Both the position numbers and the translations under genes were made by a program. This document shows positions 24,115 to 56,056 of a stretch of 64,000 nucleotides of DNA, piece by piece. Origin of the DNA: Homarus americanus (taxonomy: Eukaryota; Arthropoda; Malacostraca; Decapoda; Nephropidae); assembly GCF_018991925.1 (NCBI RefSeq), contig NW_024722158.1:5581313-5645312 (forward strand), in the 5' to 3' direction. The notes beneath the pieces are model-generated. The model had not been told where the DNA came from, made no database searches, and worked only from the letters and a program-made list of their open reading frames with translations. How positions within the stretch are numbered: position 1 is the stretch's first letter; each line of letters starts with the position of its first letter.

Positions 24115-24725
24115 ACCAGGTGTTGTGTGGGTGGTGGAGGGATGGTGTAGTGGTGGAGGGAGGGTGTAGTGGTAGTGGTGGAGGAGGGAGGGTGTAGTGG
24201 TGTAGGGAGGTGGTGGTGGAGGGAGGTGTAGTGGGTGGTGGAGGGAGGTGTAGGTGGTGGGTGGGAGGGTGGTGGTGGTGGGTGGGAGGGAGGGTGTAGT
24301 GGTGGGAGGGAGGGGTGTAGGGGTGGGTGGTGGGAGGGAGGGTGTGGTGTGGCAGGGAGGAGGGAGGGTGTAGTGGTGTGTGGGGGGTGTGGTGGGAGGG
24401 TGTAGTGGTGGTGGGAGGGAGGGTGTGGTGGTGGTGTGGAGGAGGGTGTAGTGGTGGTGGTGTTGGAGGGAGGGTGTAGTGGTGGTGGTGTTGGAGGGAG
24501 GGTGTAGTGGTGGTGGTGTTGGAGGGAGGGTGTAGTGGTGGTGGTGTTGGAGGGAGGGTGTGGGGTGTGGGCGTAGTATGATGGTAGTGTAGGCAGGTCT
24601 GGTGAAGGAGGGGGGGGGGAACTAGTGAAGGAGGAGGAGGAAAACTAGTGAAGTAGGACTGGTTAAGGAGGTAGGAGGAGGAAGACTGGAGGAGGAGGAG
24701 GAGGAAGACTGGAGGAGGAGCAGGG
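24115..24725 (+). repeat. GTAGTGGTGGTGGTGTTGGAGGGAGG-type minisatellite
   Basis: About 20 irregular units of 25-40 bp rich in GGAGGGAGGGTGTAGTGGTG; the four at 24435-24560 are near-identical at about 37 bp. GAGGAGGAGG DNA follows. Confidence 0.92.
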
Positions 24726-24779
24726 GCGTTAGTGGCAGCCAAGTGAGTCGTCCGTTGCAGCTGTCTCTTGTTGTGATGG

Positions 24780-24988
24780 TGGTAGGTGGTGGTGGTAGTC
24801 ATGCTGGTAGTAGTGGTAGTTGTTGTTGTTATTAAGAGAGAGACAGTTGATGCTGCTAAGTATAGACTGTGTATGTTTACTTTGGTTGGATGTCTGTCTG
24901 TCTGTCTGTCTGTCTATAGTGGTGAGGGCAGAGATGACTGGGGTGACGTCATAGTTGTTTTGATAACTGTTGTGTTGTTATTAGTAGA

Positions 24989-25066
<78 letters not shown>
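24780..25066 (+). repeat. (GGT)n, (TCTG)n and (TG)n
   Basis: (GGT)-rich 24778-24830, TCTG 24892-24915, (TG)n 24991-25066. Confidence 0.92.
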
Positions 25067-27307
25067 CGGTAGACAGTAAGGAGGCTGTCACTGTCACCAA
25101 CTACAAGACAGACACAGGTCACCATCACTGTATGAGTCACTGCTGGCGTCTGTTTCACTGTAGAGAGAGGGGGGGAGGTGTTTGGGTTCATTAGAGAAAA
25201 AGTTGTTGATATCTCATACCCGAACTCTTGAGGCAGGTTAATGATTATACGCCTAATAGTTCACATACCCACCTGTCTTGACCATGTAGGTGTGGAGACC
25301 TGTTGTGGATCCCTTGCACACACACACACACACACACACACACTGACTCACACAACACATCATATCACTTCACTGTTTATAATAAGTGAGTTAAGTGACT
25401 CATGTGAGGATTGAGGAGGCTGATGAGGCTCTTCTTACCTCCCTCCCTCCCTCCCTCCCTCCCTAGTGAACCGCGTGGTGATTGGTGAAGTCCAGCACCA
25501 ATAGGACCTCACCACTTCCGCCTTGGTGGTCGTCTCTATGTAGGATCTGCTGAAGGAAGGTGTACTGGATCCCTCATCATCCCTTACCTCCCTCATCCTC
25601 CCACACGACCCTCCCACACCACCCTCATCCTCCCACACGACCCTCCCACATAACCCTCATCCTCCCACACTACCCTCCCACACGACCCTCACCCTCCCAC
25701 ACCTCCCTCACCATCCCACACCCCTCACCCCTCCACCCGCGGTAACATGACCCAACACACGAGCAGGCAGCAGCAGCAGACGGGGAGATATCCGGCCTGG
25801 AGTTTCCCAGGACATCTACCGTCAGTTTCCTTCCGTCCTAACACCGTCATGTAAACACTCAGCTGAATGTAAACACTGGCTCCTGTTCATCGTGGTCCCA
25901 GGGATTCTTGTGTTGAATATTCCTCTTTACTGTACACTCAACCACGTATCCAACTAACTGTCGTAAACTACGATCAAAAGTTAAATTCTCAGATCTTAAA
26001 ATCCTTCTCGTAACTGTACACAACAACCTAACTACGACCCTAAAATCACGTCCCAAAATGGCCACCCAACTTAAACCAAGACTCGAGTTTTATATCGATA
26101 TTGATAATGAAACAGTTTATTTAGCTAGAGAAATGACAGATACAGAGCCGATAATATAGACACAAATTATAGCCTAGTGTGTTGGTGGAGGATTCGTGGT
26201 ATAAATTTAATAGGCACAGTGACTAATATACACAGCAGCTCAGTGTCGGTCTCTTTATAATCAACTGTAAGGTCTGGTAAAGTCGATGACGTCACGGCCT
26301 CCTTGGTGAATGGGATTTGGCCCACTGTTGAACCTTGAACCTGACACACCTATCTATGTCCTGACCTAACCTAATCCAACCCCAGGTAACGTTAAGGTGA
26401 CATAATAATACTTGAATGACGTCAGTGAATGAGTAATGAGGTGAATGAATGAGTAACCATGCAAATTGAATGAGTAACCATGTAAATAAATAGAGTAATG
26501 ACGTGAGTGTATGAGTAATATAATGTCTTTCTCATCACGTGACGTCCATACTTAGAACGGATGTTGTTGTGTACTTCCTGTGGTGTTGGTGTGTATGTCG
26601 ACACTCATGAGTAACCTCTTGAGTGACGTTACTGCGCTTCAACAACAACAACAACTATATAAGGGTCTTTATGCGCATAACTGGTAATTACGTTATGAGT
26701 GACTGTGAGTGACTGAGGCAACATTTTCCTAGAGATATCACTTCTCCCTTCTCTTCCCCTCCCTTTCTTCCTCTTGTTCTCTCCTCCCTTCCTCTCCCCT
26801 CTCTTTCTTCCTCTTCTCTCATCTGTCTCCCCTTCCCCTCTCCTCCCTTCCCTTCTCCTCCATTCCCCTCCCTCCTTAACGTTACCCTACCCTAACGCTA
26901 GCCCTGCCACACCCTACACCACACCAGCCCTGCCACACCCTACACCACCCCAGCCCTGCCACTACCTACACCACTCTGCCACACTCTGCACCACCCCAGC
27001 CCTGCCACACCCTACACCACCCCAACCCTGCCACACCCTAACCCTGCCACACCCTCCCACTACACTTCCACTAATGGTACAGTGTTGACACCTTGTGTAT
27101 GGTTGTGTGTATACAGAAATTACATGTGTATACTGTACTTACTCCCAGATACAGTTGGGTATGTATAATAGCTGGTTATGTACAGTAAGTATGATAATTA
27201 TGTATACTTATACATTATGTATAAATAATATATATAGTGTGTAAGATGATTATGTATAGTTACCTGGCCGGGGTGTAGCATTCACAGGTGCCTGGTTGAC
27301 ATTACAG
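25067..27307. other. DNA upstream of RIPOR
   Basis: (AC)n 25316-25342, CCCTC tracts 25437-25465, CCTCCCACAC repeats 25590-25735, pyrimidine-rich 26740-26880, and a 26-bp unit (CCCTGCCACACCCTACACCA) at 26905-27060. TGACGTCA occurs at 26284 and 26419. An ATG at 25747 opens 35 codons (MTQHTSRQQQQTGRYPAW). A RIPOR 5' exon or promoter could lie here, but none is established. Confidence 0.55.
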
Positions 27308-27697
27308 GTGCGGCTGGGAGTGGAACTGTGGGAGGTGGGGGAGCCGCTGGCTGCTGGAGACGTTGACCACAGTGTTGTTGTTGAGGGGGGGGTAGGGGGC
27401 AGCTTGAACCCCCCGGGACCATCCCAGGGGGGGGCAGGCGTCCCCGGCACCACCCGTAGCAACTCCTCTCGCAGCGACACGTCTTCTTCGGGGGCGTCAT
27501 CATCGTGTTGCTCCTCGTCGGATGCCCCTCATCGTCCCTGCCTACACGCAGCTCTCTCAGACCCCGGGTACGAGTCGGCCCACCTTCCCGACGACGAACG
27601 AGAAGACCCAGACCACCACCACCAGCAGCAGCAGCAGGAGGGGGAGGAGCAGGAGGGGGAGGAGGAGGAGGAGGAGCTCTGTCATACTGGAGGGGTC

Positions 27698-47992
<20,295 letters not shown>

Positions 47993-49265
47993 AGGATAAT
48001 GAAACGTTTATTTGGAGGGAAGAATTAAGGATGGGATGACATGGAAAACTATTGCTAATGAATAAAAAAAAATGCTTTTAGCAAACATTTCCTTCATTGA
48101 TATAATTCAGGATGAATATTAAGTTTCATTATACTAAAGCAAAGATATTATAAGACTAATGCAAGTATTTGATGTTCTGTGTAACTACTTTACTCAATTC
48201 TTATTTTTCATATTTTTATTTACTTCTTCATTGCATAATAGAGTACAGTATCTTCATTGTCCTGTATTTTACTGATTATTCCCGATGTAATGAAAGAATG
48301 GTATAAAATATTTTGTTTGTGTAACAGTTCACGGATAAAGTGTAGCCATAGCAGCAGCTACACGCCCACACCTCCATCATCCAGGCTTATGCAGGGGAGA
48401 GTCATTATATTACTACATATTCTCGGTGATCCTCGGACAGCTAACCGGCACGACGAACATATGTTAAACTGAGAATATTAGTCATAATACAGATCAGTCT
48501 AGACCACAATACTTAACTCCTAATTCTTATGATAAACCCAGGGTATATATAATAAACTGAATAATGGAATAAATCACATTTCTGGGTACAGTACAGTACT
48601 GTACTGTACTGTACTGTGGGCCTGAGTGATGGGGTGGTGGGTGTACTTGTGCTACGTGTGCTCTCTAGCATATACATGTGCTCAATTTCTTCGTCCCAGT
48701 GAGCTATGCACCTCGTCCCAGTACCACATAACCCTTCTTGGTGTTATCAAGGTGTATTAAGGGTCACCATATACCCCAGGCCATTTTGTACAGTGCATGT
48801 ATAAATCTGGTAATATCATTTATCAAGTTTTTATATGTGAATTATAATTTCCAACAGACTTGTCTAGTCCTATAATGTATAAGTACATTTTTATCTGATT
48901 TTAAATATTTTAATAATCTTGCTTATATACAAGTTTTCAATCGACTGAAATATTATATAATAACGTTGCTACTGAAGCTTGTGATACGTTAAAAGAGAGA
49001 CATTAGAATAAATATCAGATTCAAAGTAAATTTTCTACCTTTCATGAGTATTACAGGTCTTGCTTTTAACTGATCTATGTTTGATTGTGCTTACTACGGT
49101 GTCCATAGTTATATACGTTACAAAGTTAGCAACCTTGTTGTCCTTGTACATAATGTATGTTGAAAACTGTATTTGTTCACTTGTAAATTACTCTCCTTGA
49201 ATATGTGTGGATATATTGTACACAGTCACTTTATCTCTTAAAATAAAAGAAACCAAGAAATTTAT
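47993..49265 (+). other. Probable RIPOR 3' untranslated region
   Basis: AT-rich sequence after the stop codon. AATAAA occurs at 48061, 48551, 48568 and 49242; the last is followed by T-rich DNA and is a good candidate end. A TACTG/CAGTA palindromic run lies at 48587-48618. The true end needs transcript data. Confidence 0.5.
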
Positions 49266-49525
49266 TTTAATTTACTATAAACCTTCGTGATTTCACTGTT
49301 TGATCTGCACTCTGCTTTTGTTATTTTACAGCACCCAAACATATGTCACAAACAAAGTAAAGCTGCTTCCTTTCGGTCCACTGCAGTAATTGTAAAAATT
49401 ATGCAAAATAAAGGTAAGGCAAACATGTGTGTATTGTGTAATTTTTATTATAGTGTAACATAATAAAGTTACAGGAAGACATCCCCATAGTAAAGGGGTT
49501 AGGGAGCACAGTTTACATTTCACTC

Positions 49526-49612
49526 AATGCTAATTACTCGCCAATTATGGGTTTCTGAGAGCATTTTTTTGTGTTATTCTGGAAGTACTAAATTAGTTAA
49601 ACCCATTAAATA
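49526..49612 (+). repeat. Dispersed repeat family A, copy 3 (partial)
   Basis: Reads ATGCTAATTACTCGCCAATT, then TGTTATTCTGGAAGTACTAA and TTAGTTAAACCCATTAAA, matching the 3' half of the family. Confidence 0.8.
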
Positions 49613-50237
49613 CCATGTTTTAGTGAAAAGGGTTTGGGTGGTGGGTGTCTCGGCCATAAATCACGATTTCTGTAATTTTGTTCAAATTCTCAGTACAAAA
49701 AAATCTGACTATACAAGATATTTCTCCTTTTCACGGTATCAAACAATAGAATGGCTGAGTGGTTGTGAAGGTTCCATCTAAGATTTACTGTGTGGTGTGA
49801 CAAGTAAATGTGGACATTCTGATCTCAATCATTTATCAAAGCTCAACAGAAGCATAAAAGATCTCAATTACATGTTCAGTTAGGTAGTAGGTAGCAGGCA
49901 GCTATCAAACAGGGAGGTACTACCACCTGGGAAGATATTGGAAACATAATGTGTTGTCTAATGGTAGACCCTGCTGCCACATGGCATCACATATATTGTG
50001 ACCAAGTCCCAGGTTGCTGATCTGACTTTCTGCCTCATTTACACACAATTGCAGGGTCTCAATTGTTTCTCTTACTATGACAACACAACATATATATTGC
50101 TTCTCACTCTTAATTTGCTTTATTTTTTCCATTTCTGTATTTGTTTATGGTGCAGTTTATTTTATTTTTGGCCCCCCAGGCCCCAATGTAGGTCAGTGAC
50201 TTGTGCCTGGGAGGGCTAATTCCCCTCAAAAAGTCTT

Positions 50238-50405
50238 TCTTTGCTCTGAAAATCTTTGGTAAACAAAGAATTGATGCACTAATTGACAGTCAACAGAAAG
50301 CTGAAGTATGCCGACACAATGTGCAGGTAAAAAAGAAAAGAGAAATTCTGAAACGAATTATTGATGCAGTAAATTACCTGGTAAGACAAGAGGTTCCACT
50401 GTTTT
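50238..50405 (+). pseudogene. hAT transposase remnant (DUF4371 / ZMYM1-like)
   Basis: An open stretch encodes ALKIFGKQRIDALIDSQQKA and VKKKREILKRIIDAVNYLVR then QEVPL. The pattern FGKxRID..ID.Q...V..HN..VKK.REIL..IID....L..QE.P is typical of the DUF4371 region of hAT transposases and domesticated relatives. The frame continues, but homology fades after QEVPL where FRGHDE is expected. No zinc finger or dimerisation domain nearby. Treated as a dead fragment. Confidence 0.75.
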
Positions 50406-50564
50406 TCAGCAAATACAGGTATAGTAATTATTTCAAAATTATGATTCTCTTTCAAGGATCTTCACTAAACACATACCTGTAGCCCGGGGGAGTTAACCTG
50501 GCTAAAGTCACATTTCCTTTATTTCTTCCTTAATATAATCACTCAACTTTGATTAATGAAAATA

Positions 50565-50680
50565 CAAACTCACACTGCTAGACTTAATTCACACTGCTAG
50601 ACTTAACTCACACTGCTAGACTAAACTCACACTGCTAGACTAAACTCACACTGCTAGACTAAACTCACACTGCTAGACAT
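50565..50680 (+). repeat. 19-bp tandem repeat, about 6 copies
   Basis: Unit ACTCACACTGCTAGACTAA; the first copies are slightly variant (CTTAA). Confidence 0.9.
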
Positions 50681-52210
50681 CTTTCCAGCTTCCCCCAAAA
50701 TAACTACACATACTGTCCTGTGGTCTGGTGGCAGCGACCCTAAGTTAAGAAGTAAACCCTAGTATTAAGTGATCAATTAAAGGGTAGTATAACTGTATAC
50801 ACTTTATTTTTGGCCATGATGTGCCCCAAACATAAATATCTTACAGAATGTGATAGCCCAAGCGGCTAACGAGCCGTTCAGTGGTGAAGAGGATATACAG
50901 GGTAGTAAAATAGTATTTAAACTATTGCAGAATATTTTATTTTATTACAACCCCAATATTGTAGAACATGTGTACAACAGAACATGATAGTGGGAGGTAC
51001 TCAAACACCATTCCCATGTGTGTCTCGGGCCAACGTGAGTACTCAGAGGTACTCACACCCTTCTCATATGTCTTAGCCAACAGGACCTGAACCCAGGATG
51101 TTATATTGTGAGGTCCTCATCATTCAAGAGCTATTAATTATTAATAAGATAATAGGTATTTAATCATAATTAAGTTTATATATTATATTTAATTATTTTT
51201 TAAGCGTTATTGTTCAATAATTGTTTAGTTTGAGAGTAATAATTATTATTACTATTCTTCTTTAGTTATATAGATAATATGGGGATTTATTATGTCATTA
51301 TAACTTATATATAGTATTATAATATTAATAAATTATTAATAAATAGACTTGAAATAACCAAAGGAAAAATATTTTATTTTATTTTGGTGGATTTGTAAAT
51401 GTTACCAAATTGTTTGGTTCTCTAGAAACTGGCTTAAGTTTAGTATAATAATATATTACTATTAGGTGGCATTTTTTCAATAATTTTATATTATAATAAA
51501 AGTAAAATTTAATTATGTGATATAATCTTATTATTAAAATGCTTTTATTATCGTAATAATAATGAAAACTTGTAATTACTGAAAGATAAGAGAGAGAATC
51601 GGACAAGGTGTAGCAGGTCGACAACAACCATCATGGTCGTGTTGTGTATATTGGTTAATTTTGAGTTAAAAATTAATTTGTGGGCCTTCCTCCCTCCCTC
51701 GTGGTAAGTCAACATTATGTATGTATATATGGCCGTGTTAAGTAGACATAGTACAGTAATTAACACAAAGCTGATCACTTTAGTTACCGTATTATATAGT
51801 ACTGGTATAATTGTTCTCACTTTATCGTCCTGTTCTCACTTTTATGTTAATGTTTTAAAAAGATGTTAATTTGCTCCTGAAATGAAGGTCATATTTGAGT
51901 AAAATGAACGATAAAATGACCAAATAAATTATTTATGTATCAAGACCTGAGGACAGCCAGTGGACGAATATTTACCCAAGAATATTTGATATATGTTAAT
52001 ACTGTACTGGTATATCTTATGGTTATTATTGATGACTGACCCGTGACCGATATTTCATTGGAAACGATTATAAAAACGCCGCAATTTCACTGTTATACTG
52101 TGGACACTGTTGTAGTTTGTACAAATGTGTTAAAAGTGGTTATTTCTAAAGTAAACTTAACCTAACCTCCCCATGTTTTTTATAGTAAATATATGCTTTA
52201 TTTGTTACAG

Positions 52211-52347
52211 ATGTTACAACAAAACTTTGGGAAATTGAACTGCTCTATAACAGCTGAAAATTATAACTGGAGCATGGAACAAGAGCTCCCACCAGCACTA
52301 TCACCACAGCCACCACCACTACTAGCATCACCACCACCTATTGCAAG
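52211..52347 (+). CDS. Possible orphan exon, function unknown
   Basis: Bounded by acceptor TTTGTTACAG and donor CAAG|GTAAAC, 137 bp open in one frame from an ATG: MLQQNFGKLNCSITAENYNW, then SMEQELPPALSPQPPPLL. Proline-rich end. Not recognised. Could be an exon of a gene beyond the scaffold gap or an alternative 3' exon of RIPOR, but 4 kb of transposon debris lies between. Confidence 0.35.
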
Positions 52348-52494
52348 GTAAACAATAGGAACAGCTCTCATAGCCTATGCAGGAAATCTTTGTGCTCGTC
52401 AAACTCTTAAGACAAGTTGTTGTAACTGTGCTGCTGTTAGTCATTTGTCTGTCTGTCTGTCTTCCTTTTTTATATCTTTCTATCTGTTTAACAG

Positions 52495-53163
52495 TCAGTG
52501 GTTCCCAGCCTGTTGACCATGGGGGTAATTTAAACAGTGTGAGTTCATAATAAAACTAAACAAGGCTTGACCCTCCGAGCAGAGTGCCAGAGTTTAAACC
52601 AGTGATCAGCAACCCTTATATTTGTGGCCGGCATTATAGCATCCAAAATACAGCTCCTCCCCCACTTACGACTGGGTTAGGGACCCAAATCCAGGTCGTA
52701 AGTCGAAAATGCTTAAATAATACATAGAAAATCTAAAATGGGTGTCTCTTTTTCTTCTCAGCACCACAAAACTCTCACTTTTAAGCTTGCCAGTCATTTT
52801 AAAGCGAATTACAAATGAAAATTTTGTCAGTACACAGCGCAATCACTGACGTTGGGACTCGGAATATACGTAAGTTGACAAATTTTGGTACGACTGAGGC
52901 GGTCGTATGTCCGGGTGGTCGTAAGTCGGGGAGGAGCAATTGTTCACATACACTATACATGACTTGGAATCTTTTATTGTGTGGCAGTTCTATTTTATGT
53001 AGCTACTGGTACTGTATATACCTCAAGTAATAATAAAATATATCCAACTACTCATTCCAGTGGCGTTTAATTTGTTTCATCGAAGAACAATTTAGACTGG
53101 GGCAACTGAAGTTATCATATCTTGTATGGGGGTCACAGAATGGAAGAGGTTGGGAACCACTGA
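52495..53163. mobile_element. hAT-like non-autonomous element
   Basis: Ends TCAGTGGTTCCCAGCCTG and, inverted, TCAGTGGTTCCCAACCTC. Flanking octamers TTTAACAG (52487-52494) and TCTAACTG (53164-53171) agree at 6 of 8. No transposase. A second inverted-repeat element is nested inside. Confidence 0.82.
52654..52936. mobile_element. Nested inverted-repeat element (pogo/Tigger-like ends?)
   Basis: Left end CTCCTCCCCCACTTACGAC and inverted right end CTCCTCCCCGACTTACGAC, 18 of 19 matching. Internal GGTCGTAAGTCG copies. Resembles short mariner/pogo-class derivatives by end sequence only; the target duplication was not resolved. Confidence 0.7.
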
Positions 53164-53171
53164 TCTAACTG

Positions 53172-53440
53172 CTTATGTATGTTTGTGTGTCTGTCTTTCT
53201 GTGCCTCTCAGTATATCTATCAATTTATCTATCTATTATCTACCAATATCTATCTATCAATACCTATCTCAGTTCAGTTTTATCTATATTTGTCAATCTA
53301 TTTATCAATACAAGTATTTGTCAGTCTGTCAATCTATGTACTGTATGTCTATCCATATGGCTTACCAATATCTGTCAGTATCTAATTATTATTTAGAGAA
53401 TGTATATAAAGGTGATTTAAAACTTGCAGGTACAGCGTAA
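53172..53440. repeat. Degenerate ATCT/CAAT-type tetranucleotide region
   Basis: Imperfect TATCTATCAA, TATCTATC and GTCTGTC repeats. They give open frames in all three plus-strand frames, taken as repeat artefacts. Confidence 0.7.
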
Positions 53441-53465
53441 TTTACTTTTGAAATATTCTAAATAT

Positions 53466-53545
53466 CTTTAATTATTCCAAAGGTCATTAATTAACACTAA
53501 TTACCTAAATTTTTAAACTGTGAACCCAGATCCTTAATCAACATG
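53466..53545 (-). repeat. Dispersed repeat family B, copy 2
   Basis: Inverted, it reads GATTAAGGATCTGGGTTCAC and TTAATTAATGACCTTTGGAA, as at 45390-45464. Confidence 0.75.
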
Positions 53546-53758
53546 TAAAGTTGTACCTTTGTGTTGTATTATATTTTCTTTATTTATAAGCCATATCATT
53601 TATATAGAGTTTACTAAGTGTTAAAAAAAATATTCTGAGACATGAATTTGCTAGGTCAGTCTGTAGCACTGTGTATTGTAGGATTTGTAGAGATTTTGAA
53701 CTAGGAAATGAACCTATTTAATCCCCTCTCAATCATGAGTGCGGATAACTGATTCTAC

Positions 53759-53858
53759 NNNNNNNNNNNNNNNNNNNNNNNNNNNNNNNNNNNNNNNNNN
53801 NNNNNNNNNNNNNNNNNNNNNNNNNNNNNNNNNNNNNNNNNNNNNNNNNNNNNNNNNN
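53759..53858. other. Assembly gap, 100 N
   Basis: Exactly 100 unknown bases, the conventional size for a gap of unknown length. It truncates the LINE endonuclease fragment on its right. Confidence 1.
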
Positions 53859-54088
53859 GTGTGTAAGGTGGAGGTGTTGGGTGATGTCACTGATGTCTAA
53901 CTCATTGAAGTCACCGCATATCACTAGTTTAGCACATGGAAATCTGGATCTCAGGGAGTCAGCAGTGTCTATAATATGAGTAATCAGTACATTGGCGGTT
54001 GGTGCGCGGGGGGGATGATAGCATACACAGACAATGAGGGAGGCAAGCTGGCGGGGGTGGGAGGTGGGAGTGACCTGAACCCACAAGG

Positions 54089-54090
<2 letters not shown>
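53859..54090 (-). pseudogene. Non-LTR retrotransposon endonuclease (EEP/APE-type) fragment
   Basis: On the minus strand: SLIVCVCYHPPRAPTANVLI, then RSRFPCAKLVICGDFNELDI. The CYHPP motif and GDFN with downstream spacing are hallmarks of the APE-like endonuclease of jockey/CR1-class LINEs. The C-terminal side runs into the gap; on the N-terminal side a (TG)n tract replaces the expected sequence. Confidence 0.82.

Positions 54091-54144
<54 letters not shown>
54090..54144. repeat. (TG)n microsatellite
   Basis: Pure TG dinucleotides abutting the LINE endonuclease fragment. Confidence 0.95.
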
Positions 54145-54146
<2 letters not shown>

Positions 54147-54927
54147 AGCCAGCACCATGAAGCGAGGAGAAAGGGAGGAGGAGGTGTGAGGGAAGGGTAG
54201 GGGGAGTGAGAGAGAAGGGAGAGAGAGGGAAGGGTAGTAGTGAGGAAAGGTCAAGGTTCCTGTGGGCGTATCCTGAACCCATTGTTAGTCTTTCGCGTTT
54301 AAGCCAACGTGGTAAAAGACTACCCTCCCCCCTCCCCTCCCCATTCCGGCATACCACCACCAACTACCCTGTGACTCCTGACTACTGTGGGAGGTCATGT
54401 TGTTGTTGTAGTGATGTACATGGTAGTTGGATCAGAGTATTTTCTGTCGAGAGATTCTTGTAGCATTTTCATTGGGACGTCTTCTTTACAACAACAGGTT
54501 AGGTTAGGTTAGATTACGTTAGATTAAATTAGATTAGGTTGTGTTACCGTTAGGGTGATTAATCCCAAGGTGAAATAAGCTTGGTGCCTATTATTTACAG
54601 TTCATGATCCTTGAAGATATTGGCAGGTCTGCGCAGCCAGAATGACAGCCGCGGTGATAAACAAAAAATAAAAACGACTAACAGACAGAAATAAACAGAA
54701 AATAGACAACAACAAGAAGCAATAGACTGACTGATAGGACAAAGAACAGAAATGGAAGGACAGACAGACAGACGGGTTAGTGTAGTGTGGGTGTATCAAG
54801 GTAGCTGATAGTCAAACCCTGTGTTTAAGTCTTCATAAAAACTTGTGACATTTTGGGTCGTGTCTTGCTGTGTGTGTGTGTGTGAAAGGGGGGTGTAGGT
54901 GTTTGTGTGTGTATGTGGGGAATGTAG

Positions 54928-54969
<42 letters not shown>

Positions 54970-55020
54970 TGCAAGGTTGTGTTGGTTACAGTAGCAAAAT
55001 CACAGGTTGATAAAAATAAT

Positions 55021-55083
<63 letters not shown>

Positions 55084-55625
55084 CACAATCCATTTTTTTA
55101 CATTCACTCTCAATAACACAAGCGGATCCACCCACCCAACGAACATATTGGAAAATGATTTATAGAACACGGAACATTGATGGAACACGTAACAAGTCTT
55201 TTTATATACCAATTATTCATTACATATGTGTGTGTGTATTTTTTTTTTATGTGAGAAGTGATGTGTTTGTCGAATTATTTGTTGTATTTGTTTATTTTTT
55301 GTGTGTATATGCTTGTTTATTTTTTTGGGTGTTTATGTTGTGTCTTTGTTTTCCTCCTTTAGAGTAAGTAATCCTTCTCCTCCTCCTCCTCCTCCTTCTC
55401 CTCCTCCTCCTTTAAAGTAATTAAGTAATCGTCCTCCTCCTTCGTCTCCTCAATTTAATCATCACTGCCAAACACCTCCCCTCCTCTACCTCCTTCCTCC
55501 TCCCCCCTCACCTCCTCCCCCCCCTCTCCCTCACCTTGATCTCAAGAGCGTCCTCCCCCTAAGAGGAGGCGAGTTCCAGGAAGTATCTGGGGGCAGCCAG
55601 TTCCCAGAAATACCCCGCAACCTGG
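54145..55625. other. Intergenic DNA with microsatellites
   Basis: Holds purine-rich DNA (54160-54250), TTAGG-type pentamers (54497-54540), (TG)n at 54934-54968, (TC)n at 55027-55080 and (CTC)n at about 55376-55412. No gene supported. Confidence 0.8.
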
Positions 55626-55629
55626 TCAG

Positions 55630-55890
55630 TGTGTGTGTGTGGCGGGGGTGTTGGTGTGCGTGTCAGGGGGGAGTGTTGATGTGTGTGGGGGGTGTGTAGG
55701 TGTGTGGGGGGGTGTGGGTGTGTGTGTGGGGGTGTGGGTGTGTGTGTGGGGGGTGTGGGTGTGTGTGTGGGTTGGGGTGTGGGTGTGTGTGTGGGGGGTG
55801 TGGGTGTGTGTGGGGGGTGAAGGTATGTGTGTGGGTGGGGGGTGTAGGTGTGTGTGTGGGTGGGGGTGTGGGTGTGTGTGTGTGGATGTA
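55630..55890 (+). repeat. G/T-rich GTGTGGGGGTGTGG-type tandem repeat
   Basis: Irregular repeats of GTGTGTGTGGGGGGTGTGGG. Multiple G runs make it a strong G-quadruplex candidate on the plus strand. Confidence 0.85.
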
Positions 55891-56056
55891 CTTTCAGCCA
55901 GCCACATTTGCTCAGCACTGCCCGGCCTCAGCTTCAAGTGTCTTTTAAAAATATTGACTTAGACTGACCTGAAGACAAGTATTGTACTCATTTTCTTTAC
56001 TTATTAACAAGGATTATTATTATCATTAGTAGTGGTAGTAGTAGTAGTAAACAACA

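Larger units (their letters stand above)
49613..52210. other. AT-rich intergenic DNA
   Basis: Apart from the hAT remnant and the 19-bp repeat, strongly AT-rich at 51120-51560 with no coding signal recognised. Confidence 0.7.

Noticed and set aside
24113..24802. 229-codon minus-strand Thr/Pro/His frame
   Set aside because: Translation of a G/T-rich minisatellite on the opposite strand.
27250..27503. Minus-strand frames opposite RIPOR exon 1
   Set aside because: GC-rich shadow of the plus-strand exon; the plus strand joins exon 2 in phase with conserved sequence.
53126..53440. 104-codon Tyr/Ser/Ile-rich frame
   Set aside because: Arises from TATC/TGTC tetranucleotide repeats next to the hAT-like element end.
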